64,000 nucleotides of DNA from Komarekiella delphini-convector SJRDD-AB1 (GTDB lineage Bacteria; Cyanobacteriota; Cyanobacteriia; Cyanobacteriales; Nostocaceae), in contig NZ_VJXY01000017.1 of NCBI RefSeq assembly GCF_014831675.1, positions 1 through 64,000 of the forward strand. Direction: 5' to 3'. Below the pieces are notes generated by a model. It did not search any database. It was not told the DNA's origin and saw nothing but the letters and a program-made list of their open reading frames with translations. The position numbers and the translations under genes are program-made. This document shows, piece by piece, positions 17,963 through 26,448 of this stretch; the stretch's first letter is position 1; each line of letters begins with the position of its first letter.

Positions 17963-18634
17963 TTATATCTCCTTTAATAAATCCCTCAACATTATAGGAT
18001 AGTCTGTGCAAATTCCAGCTACATTCCATGCTGCAAATTCTTGACATCTAGCCAGAGATATATTCGCTGAATGTTTATGTAAATCTGGTGCTACAGCATA
18101 GACTTTTTTGCCTGCCAAATTCAGTTTATGAATCACTTGTTGAGAAAGCCAAAAACTATCAAACTCATCTAGCCAAACCACGTTAGATGTTGATTCAATG
18201 GCTCGTTCTAAGGTTTCGCCTTTATCACTAACTCTGATAGCTATTTCAAGTTGTGAGTTGAGACTTTTATAGACAGATGTAAAAGAATCATAATTTTCTA
18301 TTCCAACCACTAGCTCTAAATCAAATAAGAATACTTTCAACAAATTTAACTGAAAAATACTTTTAATTAAAGCATTTTCATTGCCAGTATCTTTAATATT
18401 AATAGCTATAGTTAATTGGGGATAATTTTTTACAACTTCAACTATTTCAGTCCAAGACTGTGTTTGCTCTGATGTGACTTGATCATGCTTAGCATACAAG
18501 TTATTTTTATAAGTTCGCACGTCTAATTCTAAACCAAACCCTAAATCAAGACATTCCTTGCAAGCACTAACCTGATTTTCTCTTTGATAGTCTGAACCGA
18601 TAATATTTCCACGATGTGCAAGTATTTCAACCAT
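17963..18634 (-). CDS. Glycerophosphodiester phosphodiesterase-family protein
   Basis: A 223-residue TIM-barrel protein of the GDPD family. The N-terminus keeps the catalytic/metal set: AHRGN, YQRENQVSA, LGFGLELDVRTYKN and YAKHDQ. The C-terminal strand WNVAGICTDYPIMLRDLL matches the end of the barrel. There is no signal peptide, so it acts in the cytoplasm. The family hydrolyses glycerol- or related phosphodiesters. Inside a glycan export locus and directly upstream of the HAD-nucleotidyltransferase gene (no gap), it may process a polyol-phosphate or phosphodiester-linked precursor, which is inference. Confidence 0.8.
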   Translation of the reverse strand: MVEILAHRGNIIGSDYQRENQVSACKECLDLGFGLELDVRTYKNNLYAKHDQVTSEQTQSWTEIVEVVKNYPQLTIAINIKDTGNENALIKSIFQLNLLKVFLFDLELVVGIENYDSFTSVYKSLNSQLEIAIRVSDKGETLERAIESTSNVVWLDEFDSFWLSQQVIHKLNLAGKKVYAVAPDLHKHSANISLARCQEFAAWNVAGICTDYPIMLRDLLKEI

Positions 18635-18661
18635 AATTTTTCATAAATTCTCATAATTTAA

Positions 18662-19405
18662 TTATGGGCCTTCAACCCCTGTATCTAGGTAAGTTTGTAT
18701 AGCGTCACAAGTCGGGCCTGCAAACATTACCTGTCCTTTATTCAACCAAATTGCTTGTTCACAAGATTGTTCTATAAAACTTAAATCATGCGATACTACT
18801 AAAACTGTTACATTTGTGTCCCAAAATTTTTCAATCCGCTGCTTACTTTTATTCTTAAAATTTTCATCTCCTACCGATAACACTTCATCTAATATCAAAA
18901 TATCTGGTTGCACATCAGTAGCAATAGCAAACCCTAGCCGTGCCACCATACCTGAAGATAAAGCTTTTACAGGCACTAATGCACAATCTTGCAATTCTGC
19001 AAACTCTAAAATTGACTGTGTTCTTTCTCGCATTTCTGCCCTAGAAAAACCCAACAGCACTCCATACAAGAGAATATTATCCATCACTGAAACTTCTGGA
19101 TCAAACCCTGCTCCAAGTTCAATCAAGGGTGCAATCTGACCGCGTACCCTGATTACACCGCTTGTCGGCTGCAAAATTCCACAAATAACTTTTAGGAGTG
19201 TTGATTTTCCCGAACCATTTGCACCAATAATTCCTAATTTATCGCCTGTATTTACAACCAAATTAATTTCATCTAGTACCAACTTTTTCGCAGGCTTACG
19301 ATATTTGCCCTCGAAAAATGACAAAACTGTCTTCTTAAGATCATAAGAAAACTCTTCTTGTGTCCTTCGCCACAGCGAAACTTGATCTAGACGAATTACT
19401 TCCAT
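18662..19405 (-). CDS. wzt: Polysaccharide ABC exporter ATP-binding protein (Wzt-like)
   Basis: A 247-residue ABC ATPase with Walker A IIGANGSGKSTLLKVICG near residue 57, PTSGVIRVRGQIAPLIELGA, signature LSSGMVARLGFAIATD and Walker B ILILDEVLSVGDENF. The RVRGQIAPLIELGAGF block is characteristic of O-antigen, capsule and teichoic acid exporters (Wzt/TagH/KpsT group). It lacks the C-terminal carbohydrate-binding domain found in some Wzt proteins, so chain-end recognition is not built in. It directly follows the permease gene with no gap, and the pair forms the exporter of the cluster. Confidence 0.9.
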   Translation of the reverse strand: MEVIRLDQVSLWRRTQEEFSYDLKKTVLSFFEGKYRKPAKKLVLDEINLVVNTGDKLGIIGANGSGKSTLLKVICGILQPTSGVIRVRGQIAPLIELGAGFDPEVSVMDNILLYGVLLGFSRAEMRERTQSILEFAELQDCALVPVKALSSGMVARLGFAIATDVQPDILILDEVLSVGDENFKNKSKQRIEKFWDTNVTVLVVSHDLSFIEQSCEQAIWLNKGQVMFAGPTCDAIQTYLDTGVEGP

Positions 19406-20215
19406 CTACAGCAAATCCATAAATTGATGTCGCCACAACTGAAAACAAGCCCATCCTAGCGATAAAATAATCACGCTACTGAGCAAAGCACCCCAAACTA
19501 AGTTTAAATCCGGTGGTGCTCCAGATAATGTAATCTGACGAAGACTTTCGATAATTGGAGATAAAGGGTTTAAACCTAAAAAAGGCTGTACTACCTTTGG
19601 AACAATAGCTGCTGGATAAAATACAGGACTGCTAATCCACAACACAAATACAACTAACTCATAAAAATAAGGTAAATCTCTAAAAAATACATATAAAGCA
19701 CTTACAAAAAACCCAATTCCTATACAAACCAAAATTAGCGCTAAAATTGGGAATAGTAGTGCCAGGACATTGACTAGACTTTTGGAATTGACGAAAGTCA
19801 TGACTACCAGTAACGGTAACACCCCGATCGCAAACTGAAATATATTTGCTGCAATCATTGATAGAGGAAAAATACTGACTGGCAGGCGAATTTTATTCAA
19901 AAGTGAGCCATTGCTCACTACACTACTCAATGCCTGGGAGGTGGAAGCAGAGAAAAAGTTGATTACCACCAACCCTGTAAACGCTGCCAACATATAGTTC
20001 AAGATTGAGTTACCGTAATATGACGCAAACGTTGCCCCAAAAATCGCAGTGTATAATCCCGTCATAATCAACGGGTTCAACAGTGACCAATAAACTCCTA
20101 AGAAAGAACCCCGGTAACGCACTTTCAGATTACGCTCTACTAATACGTGCAGTAATTCCCAGTACCGCCGCACTTGCAACCAAGTTGTTGAGTTCCCTTT
20201 GACTGAAAGCTTCAT
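19406..20215 (-). CDS. wzm: Polysaccharide ABC exporter permease (Wzm-like)
   Basis: A 269-residue ABC-2 type permease with about six membrane helices. The cytoplasmic N-terminus ERNLKVRYRGSFLGVYWSLL is the gate-helix motif of the Wzm/TagG/KpsM group. FYELVVFVLWISSPVFYPAA and LNPLSPIIESLRQITLSG near the C-terminus are also typical. With the ATPase gene directly downstream it would export the lipid-linked glycan across the plasma membrane. It is the first intact gene of the minus-strand cluster, so the main promoter should lie upstream of 20215, next to decayed DNA. Confidence 0.9.
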   Translation of the reverse strand: MKLSVKGNSTTWLQVRRYWELLHVLVERNLKVRYRGSFLGVYWSLLNPLIMTGLYTAIFGATFASYYGNSILNYMLAAFTGLVVINFFSASTSQALSSVVSNGSLLNKIRLPVSIFPLSMIAANIFQFAIGVLPLLVVMTFVNSKSLVNVLALLFPILALILVCIGIGFFVSALYVFFRDLPYFYELVVFVLWISSPVFYPAAIVPKVVQPFLGLNPLSPIIESLRQITLSGAPPDLNLVWGALLSSVIILSLGWACFQLWRHQFMDLL

Positions 20216-20699
20216 CCTTACACACCATCACACATCACAGGCAAGTTATTCGCGCATTTTACATTATTGGAGCATATGCTGCATTAGCCTATCACCAAAA
20301 TTTTATTGTAAAAAGCACTTTCTAATAAAATACAAAAGTTATAACTAATAACTTTTCCACTCCCTAGTCAACAAATTAGAACTATTAAACTACAAGAATT
20401 GATTTTGTATTTATTCTTTACTGCTACGAATTCTTAGGTTCTAAATCTAAAGTTTGTCTAATAGTTTGCACTACTTGCTCAATAGTTGCGTCATGTAAGT
20501 TTTAGTCAAATTGATAAACTGAGTACCTAAGTTGCCAATAGATCGCTAACTGGATTCACAGGGTATTTGCCTTTGTATTAAGCTCATACCACCCCTAAAA
20601 GGGGATGGGATAACACGAAAGACAGTTCACTGTTAACTGTTAACCGTCAACTATCAACGGCCTAAAAAGGCATCTTTCATCACCTACCGAGAAGGAATG
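20216..20699. other. Intergenic region upstream of the exporter, with possible gene remnant
   Basis: This stretch should hold the cluster promoter. A minus-strand phrase near 20420-20510, DATIEQVVQTIRQTLDLEPK, reads like the tail of a protein but has an upstream in-frame stop and no identifiable partner; it may be a remnant. Near 20600-20660 there are ACTGTTAACTGTTAACCGTCAAC-like short repeats. Confidence 0.35.
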
Positions 20700-20922
20700 G
20701 GTTTTCCCGACGTCTTTTTAGAACTAAAGCATCTGTCTCAGAGTTAACAGCGATCGCATGGTGTACCCCCAGATACTTAGCAATTTCCTGCTCAAACAGC
20801 TTGACATCTGGGCCTATTATGAACTAACCAGATTCTAAAACACGAGAGATTGCAACCTGAATCTCAGATTTGAGAGAGTCGTACTGGGTGGGATCGAGAA
20901 TGGGGATATTAGTTTGGTTCAT
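20700..20922 (-). pseudogene. N-terminal remnant of a DegT/DnrJ/EryC1-type sugar aminotransferase
   Basis: From ATG 20922 the minus strand reads MNQTNIPILDPTQYDSLKSE, then VAISRVLESG, an in-frame TAG at 20826-20824, then FIIGPDVKLFEQEIAKYLGV and HHAIAVNSETDALVL. This is the conserved start of PLP-dependent DegT-type aminotransferases, where the family usually has SGTDAL. Homology stops near 20722 and the remaining ~300 residues are absent. It shows that the glycan locus once encoded an amino-sugar step. Confidence 0.75.
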
Positions 20923-21225
20923 GCAACCCTCATAACTTCTGTTTCTGATATTTTTTGATATTTGGCTCCTGTGGAGTCGATCGCATACGTATTAGCATCA
21001 AACTTTAGCACATCACCGTAGGCACTCATCTATCTAATAATTTTTGCTGAAACTACTGCGGCGATCGCGTAAGCTGGAACGTCCTTTATGACTAAGCTGA
21101 ACTATCATTCCTCATTCTTCATTTCCTGATTTGCTCGATTGCGACAAGTTGCTGACAAAAACTCAACTTGATGAGTCCCGGATTCAGCTACACTGAGACT
21201 TGGTTTATCTGAATTGTAAGTAGGC
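20923..21225. other. Intergenic region upstream of petP
   Basis: About 300 bp between the aminotransferase remnant and petP. No convincing ORF was seen (a 68-codon minus-strand frame overlapping petP has no family look and is taken as a shadow). The petP promoter is presumably here. Confidence 0.4.
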
Positions 21226-21417
21226 ATGGAAATCGGACAAAAGGTTAAAGTTTTTCGTTTGCGCGATCGCGTCTCTCCTCCCGTTGTGAAAAGGCTAGGA
21301 CAAGTAGGCAACGTCTTAGGTTACAAAGTCACCGATGGTGGCGGTATCGGTGTAGTCGTGCAGTTTGATGACGGTTTTTCTACTTGGTTTTTTGAAGATG
21401 AAATCAAACCTGTGTAG
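21226..21417 (+). CDS. petP: Cytochrome b6f complex subunit PetP
   Basis: A 63-residue soluble protein starting MEIGQKVKVFRLRDRVSPPV, then GQVGNVLGYKVTDGG and GVVVQFDDGFSTWFFEDEI. This is the SH3-like PetP/DUF2862 family. In cyanobacteria PetP binds the cytoplasmic face of the cytochrome b6f complex and affects linear versus cyclic electron flow. Its length fits the family. The Get3d-like gene starts 83 bp downstream on the same strand, so the two may share a transcript. Confidence 0.9.
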   Translation: MEIGQKVKVFRLRDRVSPPVVKRLGQVGNVLGYKVTDGGGIGVVVQFDDGFSTWFFEDEIKPV

Positions 21418-21500
21418 TAGATAGAACTTAAAGCGGAAGCTGAGAGTATTTGTTGAGTGCTAAGGTTGAAAAGACCGGCGGTGAAAATAGGAATCAAGTA

Positions 21501-22601
21501 ATGGCCCTGATATTGACATTTTTGGGCAAAAGCGGCGTCGCTCGTACCAAAATTGCGATCGCCGCCGCCAAATTATTGGCAAGCCAAGGTAAACGCGTAC
21601 TTCTAGCAGGACATCCAGAACCAACATTTCAAATTCTGCTAGGTAGTACAATTGCTCCCGATCCCCAGGAAATCGCTCCCAACTTACAAGTTGTGCAATT
21701 TCAAGCATCTGTATTGCTAGAACGCAGCTGGGATGAAGTGAAAAAACTTGAGGCGCAGTACCTCCGCACCCCTATCATTAAAGAGGTTTTTGGTCAAGAA
21801 CTGGTAGTATTACCAGGAATGGACAGCGCCCTTGCCCTGAATGCCATCCGCGAATATGATGCCAGTGGCAAATATGATGCGATCGTCTACGATAGCGCAG
21901 GTGACGCTTCTACTATCAGAACTTTGGGGCTACCAGAATCTCTCAGTTGGTATGTCCGGCGATTTCGGCAATTGTTTGTCAACTCTGACTTAGGGAAAAC
22001 AATTTCAGAATCGCCCTTGATTCAACCACTGATTAGTACTTTTTTCAATATCAACTGGACGGCAGATAACTTTGCCCAACCCACCAATCAAGCCAATAAT
22101 TTCCTAGAAAAGGGTAAAGCTGCTCTGGCTGACCCTAAGCGCATCGCTGCCTTTTTAGTGACAACAGCAGACCCAATTGAGGTAGCAAGTACCCGTTATT
22201 TGTGGGGTAGCGCTCAACAAGTCGGTCTAACTGTTGGCGGGGTTCTTCTGGTATCTTCTGAGGCAAACGCCAACCTGTCAGAGGAATTTACACCTCTGCC
22301 TGTTAGTATTATTACTGATTCATCAACAAGTGACTGGCAACCACTAATTGACTCCCTGCCCAACTTTGAAGCGCAAGCAGTACAAGCTCCCAAACCAATT
22401 GAAATTGACACCCACAATCGCCAAGTACGGTTGTTTTTGCCAGGATTTGACAAAAAACAGGTCAAACTAACTCAGTATGGCCCAGAAGTCACAGTGGAAG
22501 CAGGAGATCAGCGGCGGAATATCTCCCTACCCCCTGCTTTGATTGGTAGATCCGTTACTGGAGCAAAGTTTCAGAATAATTATTTGATAATTTCGTTTTA
22601 A
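21501..22601 (+). CDS. Get3d/ArsA-like ATPase with C-terminal alpha-crystallin domain
   Basis: Start taken at ATG 21501, preceded by AGGA; a TTG at 21450 is also in frame. The 366-residue protein opens MALILTFLGKSGVARTKIAI, a deviant Walker A in which the usual GKT lysine is Arg, although the signature lysine GKSG remains. VVLPGMDSALAL and YDAIVYDSAGDASTIR are switch-like motifs. The last ~65 residues (VRLFLPGFDKKQVKLTQYG ... KFQNNYLIISF) form an HSP20-like domain. This layout matches Get3d, the Get3 homologue of photosynthetic organisms; a role in membrane-protein handling at thylakoids is inferred. It lies between petP and chlG. Confidence 0.8.
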   Translation: MALILTFLGKSGVARTKIAIAAAKLLASQGKRVLLAGHPEPTFQILLGSTIAPDPQEIAPNLQVVQFQASVLLERSWDEVKKLEAQYLRTPIIKEVFGQELVVLPGMDSALALNAIREYDASGKYDAIVYDSAGDASTIRTLGLPESLSWYVRRFRQLFVNSDLGKTISESPLIQPLISTFFNINWTADNFAQPTNQANNFLEKGKAALADPKRIAAFLVTTADPIEVASTRYLWGSAQQVGLTVGGVLLVSSEANANLSEEFTPLPVSIITDSSTSDWQPLIDSLPNFEAQAVQAPKPIEIDTHNRQVRLFLPGFDKKQVKLTQYGPEVTVEAGDQRRNISLPPALIGRSVTGAKFQNNYLIISF

Positions 22602-22667
22602 GTAAGTTAGGGGTTAGGAATTAATACTCGTAACTCCTAATTCAGAACTCCTTAATAAGTACACCTT

Positions 22668-23738
22668 ATGTCTGAATCATCTCCTATTACCCCAGATCCC
22701 AACCCTGTTGAGGCACTAGACTCAGTAGCAACAAATCCTAGTGAGCAAGCAACAGCCATTGGCGATGGGCTGCGCCCCGGTGGAAGCGATCGCAGTGCTA
22801 AAACTAGGCAATTACTGGGTATGAAAGGTGCAGCCTCAGGGGAAACTTCCATTTGGAAAATCCGCTTGCAACTGATGAAGCCCATCACCTGGATTCCCCT
22901 CATTTGGGGTGTAGTTTGTGGTGCGGCTTCTTCTGGTGAGTATACCTGGACACTAGAAAATATTTTGAAGTCAGCAACCTGTATGTTGCTAGCTGGGCCG
23001 TTGATGACAGGTTACACCCAAATTCTCAATGATTACTACGATCGCGAAATTGATGCGATCAATGAACCCTATCGCCCTATTCCCTCTGGGGCAATTCCCC
23101 TAAACCAAGTAATTACGCAGATATGGGTATTACTTATTGCTGGTATTAGTCTGGCATTTGTTCTGGATATGTGGGCTGGTCATGAATTCCCCACAATCAC
23201 AGTGATTGCCTTAATCGGTTCTTTCATCGCTTACATCTATTCTGCGCCTCCCTTGAAACTCAAGCAGAACGGCTGGCTGGGTAGCTATGCCTTGGGTGCA
23301 AGTTACATAACTCTACCTTGGTGTACAGGACAAGCTTTGTTTGGCGACCTTAGTCCCACAATTGTGATTTTGACAATGTTCTACAGCTTAGCGGGATTGG
23401 GGATTGCCATTGTTAATGATTTTAAGAGTGTAGAGGGCGATCGCCAGCTAGGATTACAATCACTACCCGTCGTGTTTGGTATCAACACTGCCGCCTGGAT
23501 TTGTGTAGTGATGATTGATTTATTTCAAGGATTGATTGCAGCTTATCTTGTCTATATCCATGAGAATTTGTACGCAACAATTCTCATACTATTAATCATC
23601 CCGCAAATTACTTTGCAGGATATGTATTTCCTACGTGATCCCGTGAGTAATGACGTTAAGTACCAAGCCAGCGCCCAACCGTTCCTTGTCTTGGGAATGC
23701 TCGTCACTGGTTTAGCACTTGGTCATGCTGGCATTTAA
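22668..23738 (+). CDS. chlG: Chlorophyll synthase
   Basis: A 356-residue UbiA-family prenyltransferase with about eight to nine membrane helices. The motif NDYYDREIDAINEPYRPIPS (first Asp-rich site) and the second site VNDFKSVEGDRQLGLQSLP are specific for ChlG/BchG. It esterifies chlorophyllide with phytyl diphosphate in the thylakoid membrane, the last step of chlorophyll a synthesis. The N-terminal 60 residues are polar and variable (GLRPGGSDRSAKTRQLLGMK). It lies 66 bp after the Get3d-like gene and is followed by a clear terminator hairpin at 23782. Confidence 0.95.
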   Translation: MSESSPITPDPNPVEALDSVATNPSEQATAIGDGLRPGGSDRSAKTRQLLGMKGAASGETSIWKIRLQLMKPITWIPLIWGVVCGAASSGEYTWTLENILKSATCMLLAGPLMTGYTQILNDYYDREIDAINEPYRPIPSGAIPLNQVITQIWVLLIAGISLAFVLDMWAGHEFPTITVIALIGSFIAYIYSAPPLKLKQNGWLGSYALGASYITLPWCTGQALFGDLSPTIVILTMFYSLAGLGIAIVNDFKSVEGDRQLGLQSLPVVFGINTAAWICVVMIDLFQGLIAAYLVYIHENLYATILILLIIPQITLQDMYFLRDPVSNDVKYQASAQPFLVLGMLVTGLALGHAGI

Positions 23739-23781
23739 AATACTTTCGTAAGAAGAAGTTAGGAGACACGAGACAAGAAAC

Positions 23782-23807
23782 AGGAGTTTTGAATAAACTC
23801 CTTTCTT
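23782..23807 (+). terminator. Rho-independent terminator after chlG
   Basis: AGGAGTTT / AAACTCCT form an 8-bp stem around loop TGAAT, followed by TTCTTG, 43 bp after the chlG stop. Confidence 0.6.
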
Positions 23808-23917
23808 GAACTCAGGACTCAGCACTACTAAACTTAATACCTCCGTAGTCAGAAGTTAAGAATGAGAAGTTAGGAGTTAATATAACTTCTAGCTGCTAAT
23901 TTGTATCAGGACTTACC

Positions 23918-24205
23918 GTGTTACAACTGATATCTTTCCTCATTCATGGGATTCAACCATTTTTAATCCCTATTTGCTTTATAGTTGCTTGGACTATAAC
24001 TATTCTCGTTGTTTTGAGTCTCTGGACGGCAGCGCGAGATAGTGTCAGCACGGCCAAGCAGATGCATCAAATCCCTTGTACTAACTGCCAATTTTTTACG
24101 ACCGATTACCGTCTCAAATGTACCGTACACCCTTCCACTGCCAATACAGAAGAAGCTATCAACTGTATTGACTATCAACCGAAGACTAATCCTTATCTGT
24201 ATTAG
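23918..24205 (+). CDS. Small membrane-anchored cysteine-containing protein
   Basis: The GTG start gives 95 residues. An N-terminal membrane helix (LIPICFIVAWTITILVVLSL) is followed by a cytoplasmic or lumenal tail with four cysteines, CTNCQFFTTDYRLKC and later NCIDYQP. The C-x2-C...C...C arrangement could bind zinc or an Fe-S centre. Similar short membrane proteins occur in other filamentous cyanobacteria as far as I recall, but no function is known. It is on the same strand as chlG, behind a terminator, so it is probably separately transcribed. Confidence 0.65.
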   Translation: MLQLISFLIHGIQPFLIPICFIVAWTITILVVLSLWTAARDSVSTAKQMHQIPCTNCQFFTTDYRLKCTVHPSTANTEEAINCIDYQPKTNPYLY

Positions 24206-24245
24206 TGATTGGGGACTGGGAAAGAATTTCTCTAATGTTCAATGA

Positions 24246-25211
24246 CTATTTACTCATCTCTAGCAAGATTTTTAAAACACCCTGACTCTGAGCGTGTTTA
24301 AAAGCCGCAAGCCCTTCAATCAGGGGGTAGGTGGCATGAATCAGGGGTTGCACGTCAACTTGTCCCGTTGCTAGCAACTGGAGTGCTGGGGGAAAGGGGC
24401 CACAACGGGAGCCAATGAGGGTGATTTCATCCACTACTAAAGAAGAAGCATCTAGGCTGAGGTTGCCAGCATAAGTACTTTTAAGTACTAATGTGCCACG
24501 GGGACGTAGGGCGCGGCGAGCGATAGCAAATCCTTCTGGGTTGCCAGTACATTCTACTGAGATATCGAAATATCCATCTTTCACAGCATCAGCTAAACCA
24601 ATTTTAATCCCCCGTGCCTCTAAGTTAGCTAGCTTGTTTCGATGCCGTCCCACAGCTAAAAGTTCACAGCCCGTTAGGGCTAGTGTCTGGGCTACCAACT
24701 GCCCTAATTTGCCATCTCCAACCACTAGCACCCGATCATTTGGACGCAATGGCACTTGCTGCTGAATTTCCAAAGCTGCTGCTATAGGTTCGGTAAATGT
24801 TGCTACTTCTGTCGGCACATTATCAGGTACTAAATGTAAGTTCTCTATGGGCAAACAAAGATATTCACCAAAGGCTCCGTTGCGATTGACAATACCTAAA
24901 ACGGTGCGATTTTCGCAATGACTTGGTTGTCCGTGGCGACAAAACCGACAATGCCCACACACAGCATTGATTTCTCCAACTACGCGTTGGTTAACTAAGC
25001 ACTCTGGCCCTTGTTCAACGATGCCGACAAATTCATGACCTAAAATACCAGTGTAGGGATAGTAGCCTCTAAGGAGTTCCAAGTCAGTGTTACAGATACC
25101 CGCATGCAGGACGCGTACCAAGGCTTCTCCCGGTGGTGGTTCAGGCATGGGAATATCTGTGCGTAATTGCAACTGGTTATTTTCGAGCCAGAGTCCTTTC
25201 ATTTTATTCAC
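24246..25211 (-). CDS. Zinc-dependent alcohol dehydrogenase (MDR superfamily)
   Basis: A 321-residue medium-chain dehydrogenase. The catalytic zinc ligands are in HAGICNTDLELL and GILGHEFVG. The structural zinc site CGHCRFCRHGQPSHC is complete with four cysteines. The Rossmann motif is VLVVGDGKLGQLVAQ. A second in-frame ATG at codon 4 (MKGLWLEN) may be the true start. The protein is a little shorter than typical 340-350-residue members, in the range of threonine/sorbitol dehydrogenase-like enzymes. The substrate is unknown. It stands alone on the minus strand. Confidence 0.85.
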   Translation of the reverse strand: MNKMKGLWLENNQLQLRTDIPMPEPPPGEALVRVLHAGICNTDLELLRGYYPYTGILGHEFVGIVEQGPECLVNQRVVGEINAVCGHCRFCRHGQPSHCENRTVLGIVNRNGAFGEYLCLPIENLHLVPDNVPTEVATFTEPIAAALEIQQQVPLRPNDRVLVVGDGKLGQLVAQTLALTGCELLAVGRHRNKLANLEARGIKIGLADAVKDGYFDISVECTGNPEGFAIARRALRPRGTLVLKSTYAGNLSLDASSLVVDEITLIGSRCGPFPPALQLLATGQVDVQPLIHATYPLIEGLAAFKHAQSQGVLKILLEMSK

Positions 25212-25557
25212 GTTCTTTGCCTAATATTTTGTCATACCATTTTCAAAAATAATTGCAATATAATGAATCAGCTGTAGGGGCGTACACATGCCATTGGTGT
25301 CAACTTAACATGAAAGCCAGTAAGTGAAAAAGCTTTTAGAGGTTGTCTTCTCAAGAGTCTCCAACTGGGAATGCCTAATGAGGGCTGCCCCTCAAGACTA
25401 GCAGCAGAGCCACTTTTGATGCATTTCTAGTCTATTGTTGGAAACAAGGTTTTAAAGGAGTTTTAGCTTAAGTTAGCACCTATTTACAGATGTACGCTTC
25501 TACCCATGCTTATGTATGTGTAGTAAATATTTCTTTAATTTTAAAAACTTGCATCAA
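25212..25557. other. Intergenic region before MITE-like element
   Basis: About 345 bp between the dehydrogenase start and the inverted-repeat element. No ORF or clear regulatory site was recognised. It should hold the dehydrogenase promoter. Confidence 0.4.
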
Positions 25558-25718
25558 TAGGACTTACGCAAAAGATCTCTCAAACTCTCATTTCTTTGCG
25601 TCCTCTGTTTCTGGAGCGGTAGCCTGCGACAAGCCGCTTCTCTAAGAGATGCTCCGCGTAGCAAGATCCCCGTAGGAGTATGCGTCTAGGTTATTTTGTA
25701 ACTCGTGCGTAAGTCCTA
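25558..25718. mobile_element. MITE-like element with 13-bp terminal inverted repeats
   Basis: A 161-bp segment is bounded by TAGGACTTACGCA at 25558-25570 and its exact reverse complement at 25706-25718. The interior is GC-richer than the flanks and contains palindromic modules (AGCCTGCGACAAGCCGC, GATGCTCCGCGTAGCAAG). No transposase is encoded, so it is non-autonomous. The right end overlaps the last codon of the gene at 25716. Confidence 0.8.
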
Positions 25719-26252
25719 ATCAACTTTGCTTAACCAAGTAACCAAATCATTAGAGTCAAGTGCTATTTCGCTTCCTAACGTTTTGATATAAAGAAGTCCG
25801 TCGCTGATAATTAAATCTCTGATTGGATACCATGAGTCTCTTGTCCTAATCAGAAGTTCTAAGGGAATTCCTGGTCGTAAAGCATACTTACGATATTTCC
25901 ACCAAGCTCGCCATAGGAGGACAGATTTAGTACACTGCATCTGATAGCCTTTTGGAACTTCGCAGTATTGATATTGATAAAAACCACGACTATTTACTTC
26001 TCCTTTAAGAAGATAACTAGATTCTGCTAATACCTGATTTATTGATTCCCAATGAGATGAGTTTGCGTGAATCGAAAATTCAGGGATTTTATGAGACAGT
26101 TGAGCAGTGGCAATTACCCCTTCGGTTTTGGCTGTCAATTGGTTTAATTTATACACTGTTTGCGCTGTCAAAGCAGGGTTTGACAACAAAACGTCTTTTT
26201 TTTGGATGGAGTTTTGCACAAACTCTCGAATTAAATCTAAATTAGACAACAT
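25716..26252 (-). CDS. Hypothetical protein; stop codon lies in the MITE end
   Basis: A 178-residue soluble protein of unknown family. The N-terminal half is helical (LDLIREFVQNSIQKKDVLLS, TAQTVYKLNQLTAKTEGVI). The C-terminal half has strand-rich segments such as GFYQYQYCEVPKGYQ and GIPLELLIRTRDSWYPIRDL, ending GSEIALDSNDLVTWL. The TAG stop is formed by bases 25716-25718, the terminal bases of the inverted repeat, so the original C-terminus may have been longer. It is isolated between the MITE and about 196 bp of AT-rich DNA. Confidence 0.6.
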   Translation of the reverse strand: MLSNLDLIREFVQNSIQKKDVLLSNPALTAQTVYKLNQLTAKTEGVIATAQLSHKIPEFSIHANSSHWESINQVLAESSYLLKGEVNSRGFYQYQYCEVPKGYQMQCTKSVLLWRAWWKYRKYALRPGIPLELLIRTRDSWYPIRDLIISDGLLYIKTLGSEIALDSNDLVTWLSKVD

Positions 26253-26448
26253 AAAATTATTTATACTAAGTTAAGTAGTGTGATGGAAACTACAACACTA
26301 TGTAAATTAGTAACTACACTAGTATTTAACTCGATTCAGGATTATTACAAGTTTTATTTATACTTAATCTTCGTTTAATATTAGGGTATGCCGCTCAAAA
26401 GGCTAGTTAACAAAATTACTGTTTACCTTTTAGCAACAAAGCAGCTCT

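Noticed and set aside
21105-21311. 68-codon minus-strand ORF overlapping petP
   Set aside because: It is antisense to the conserved petP gene and has no recognisable motif.
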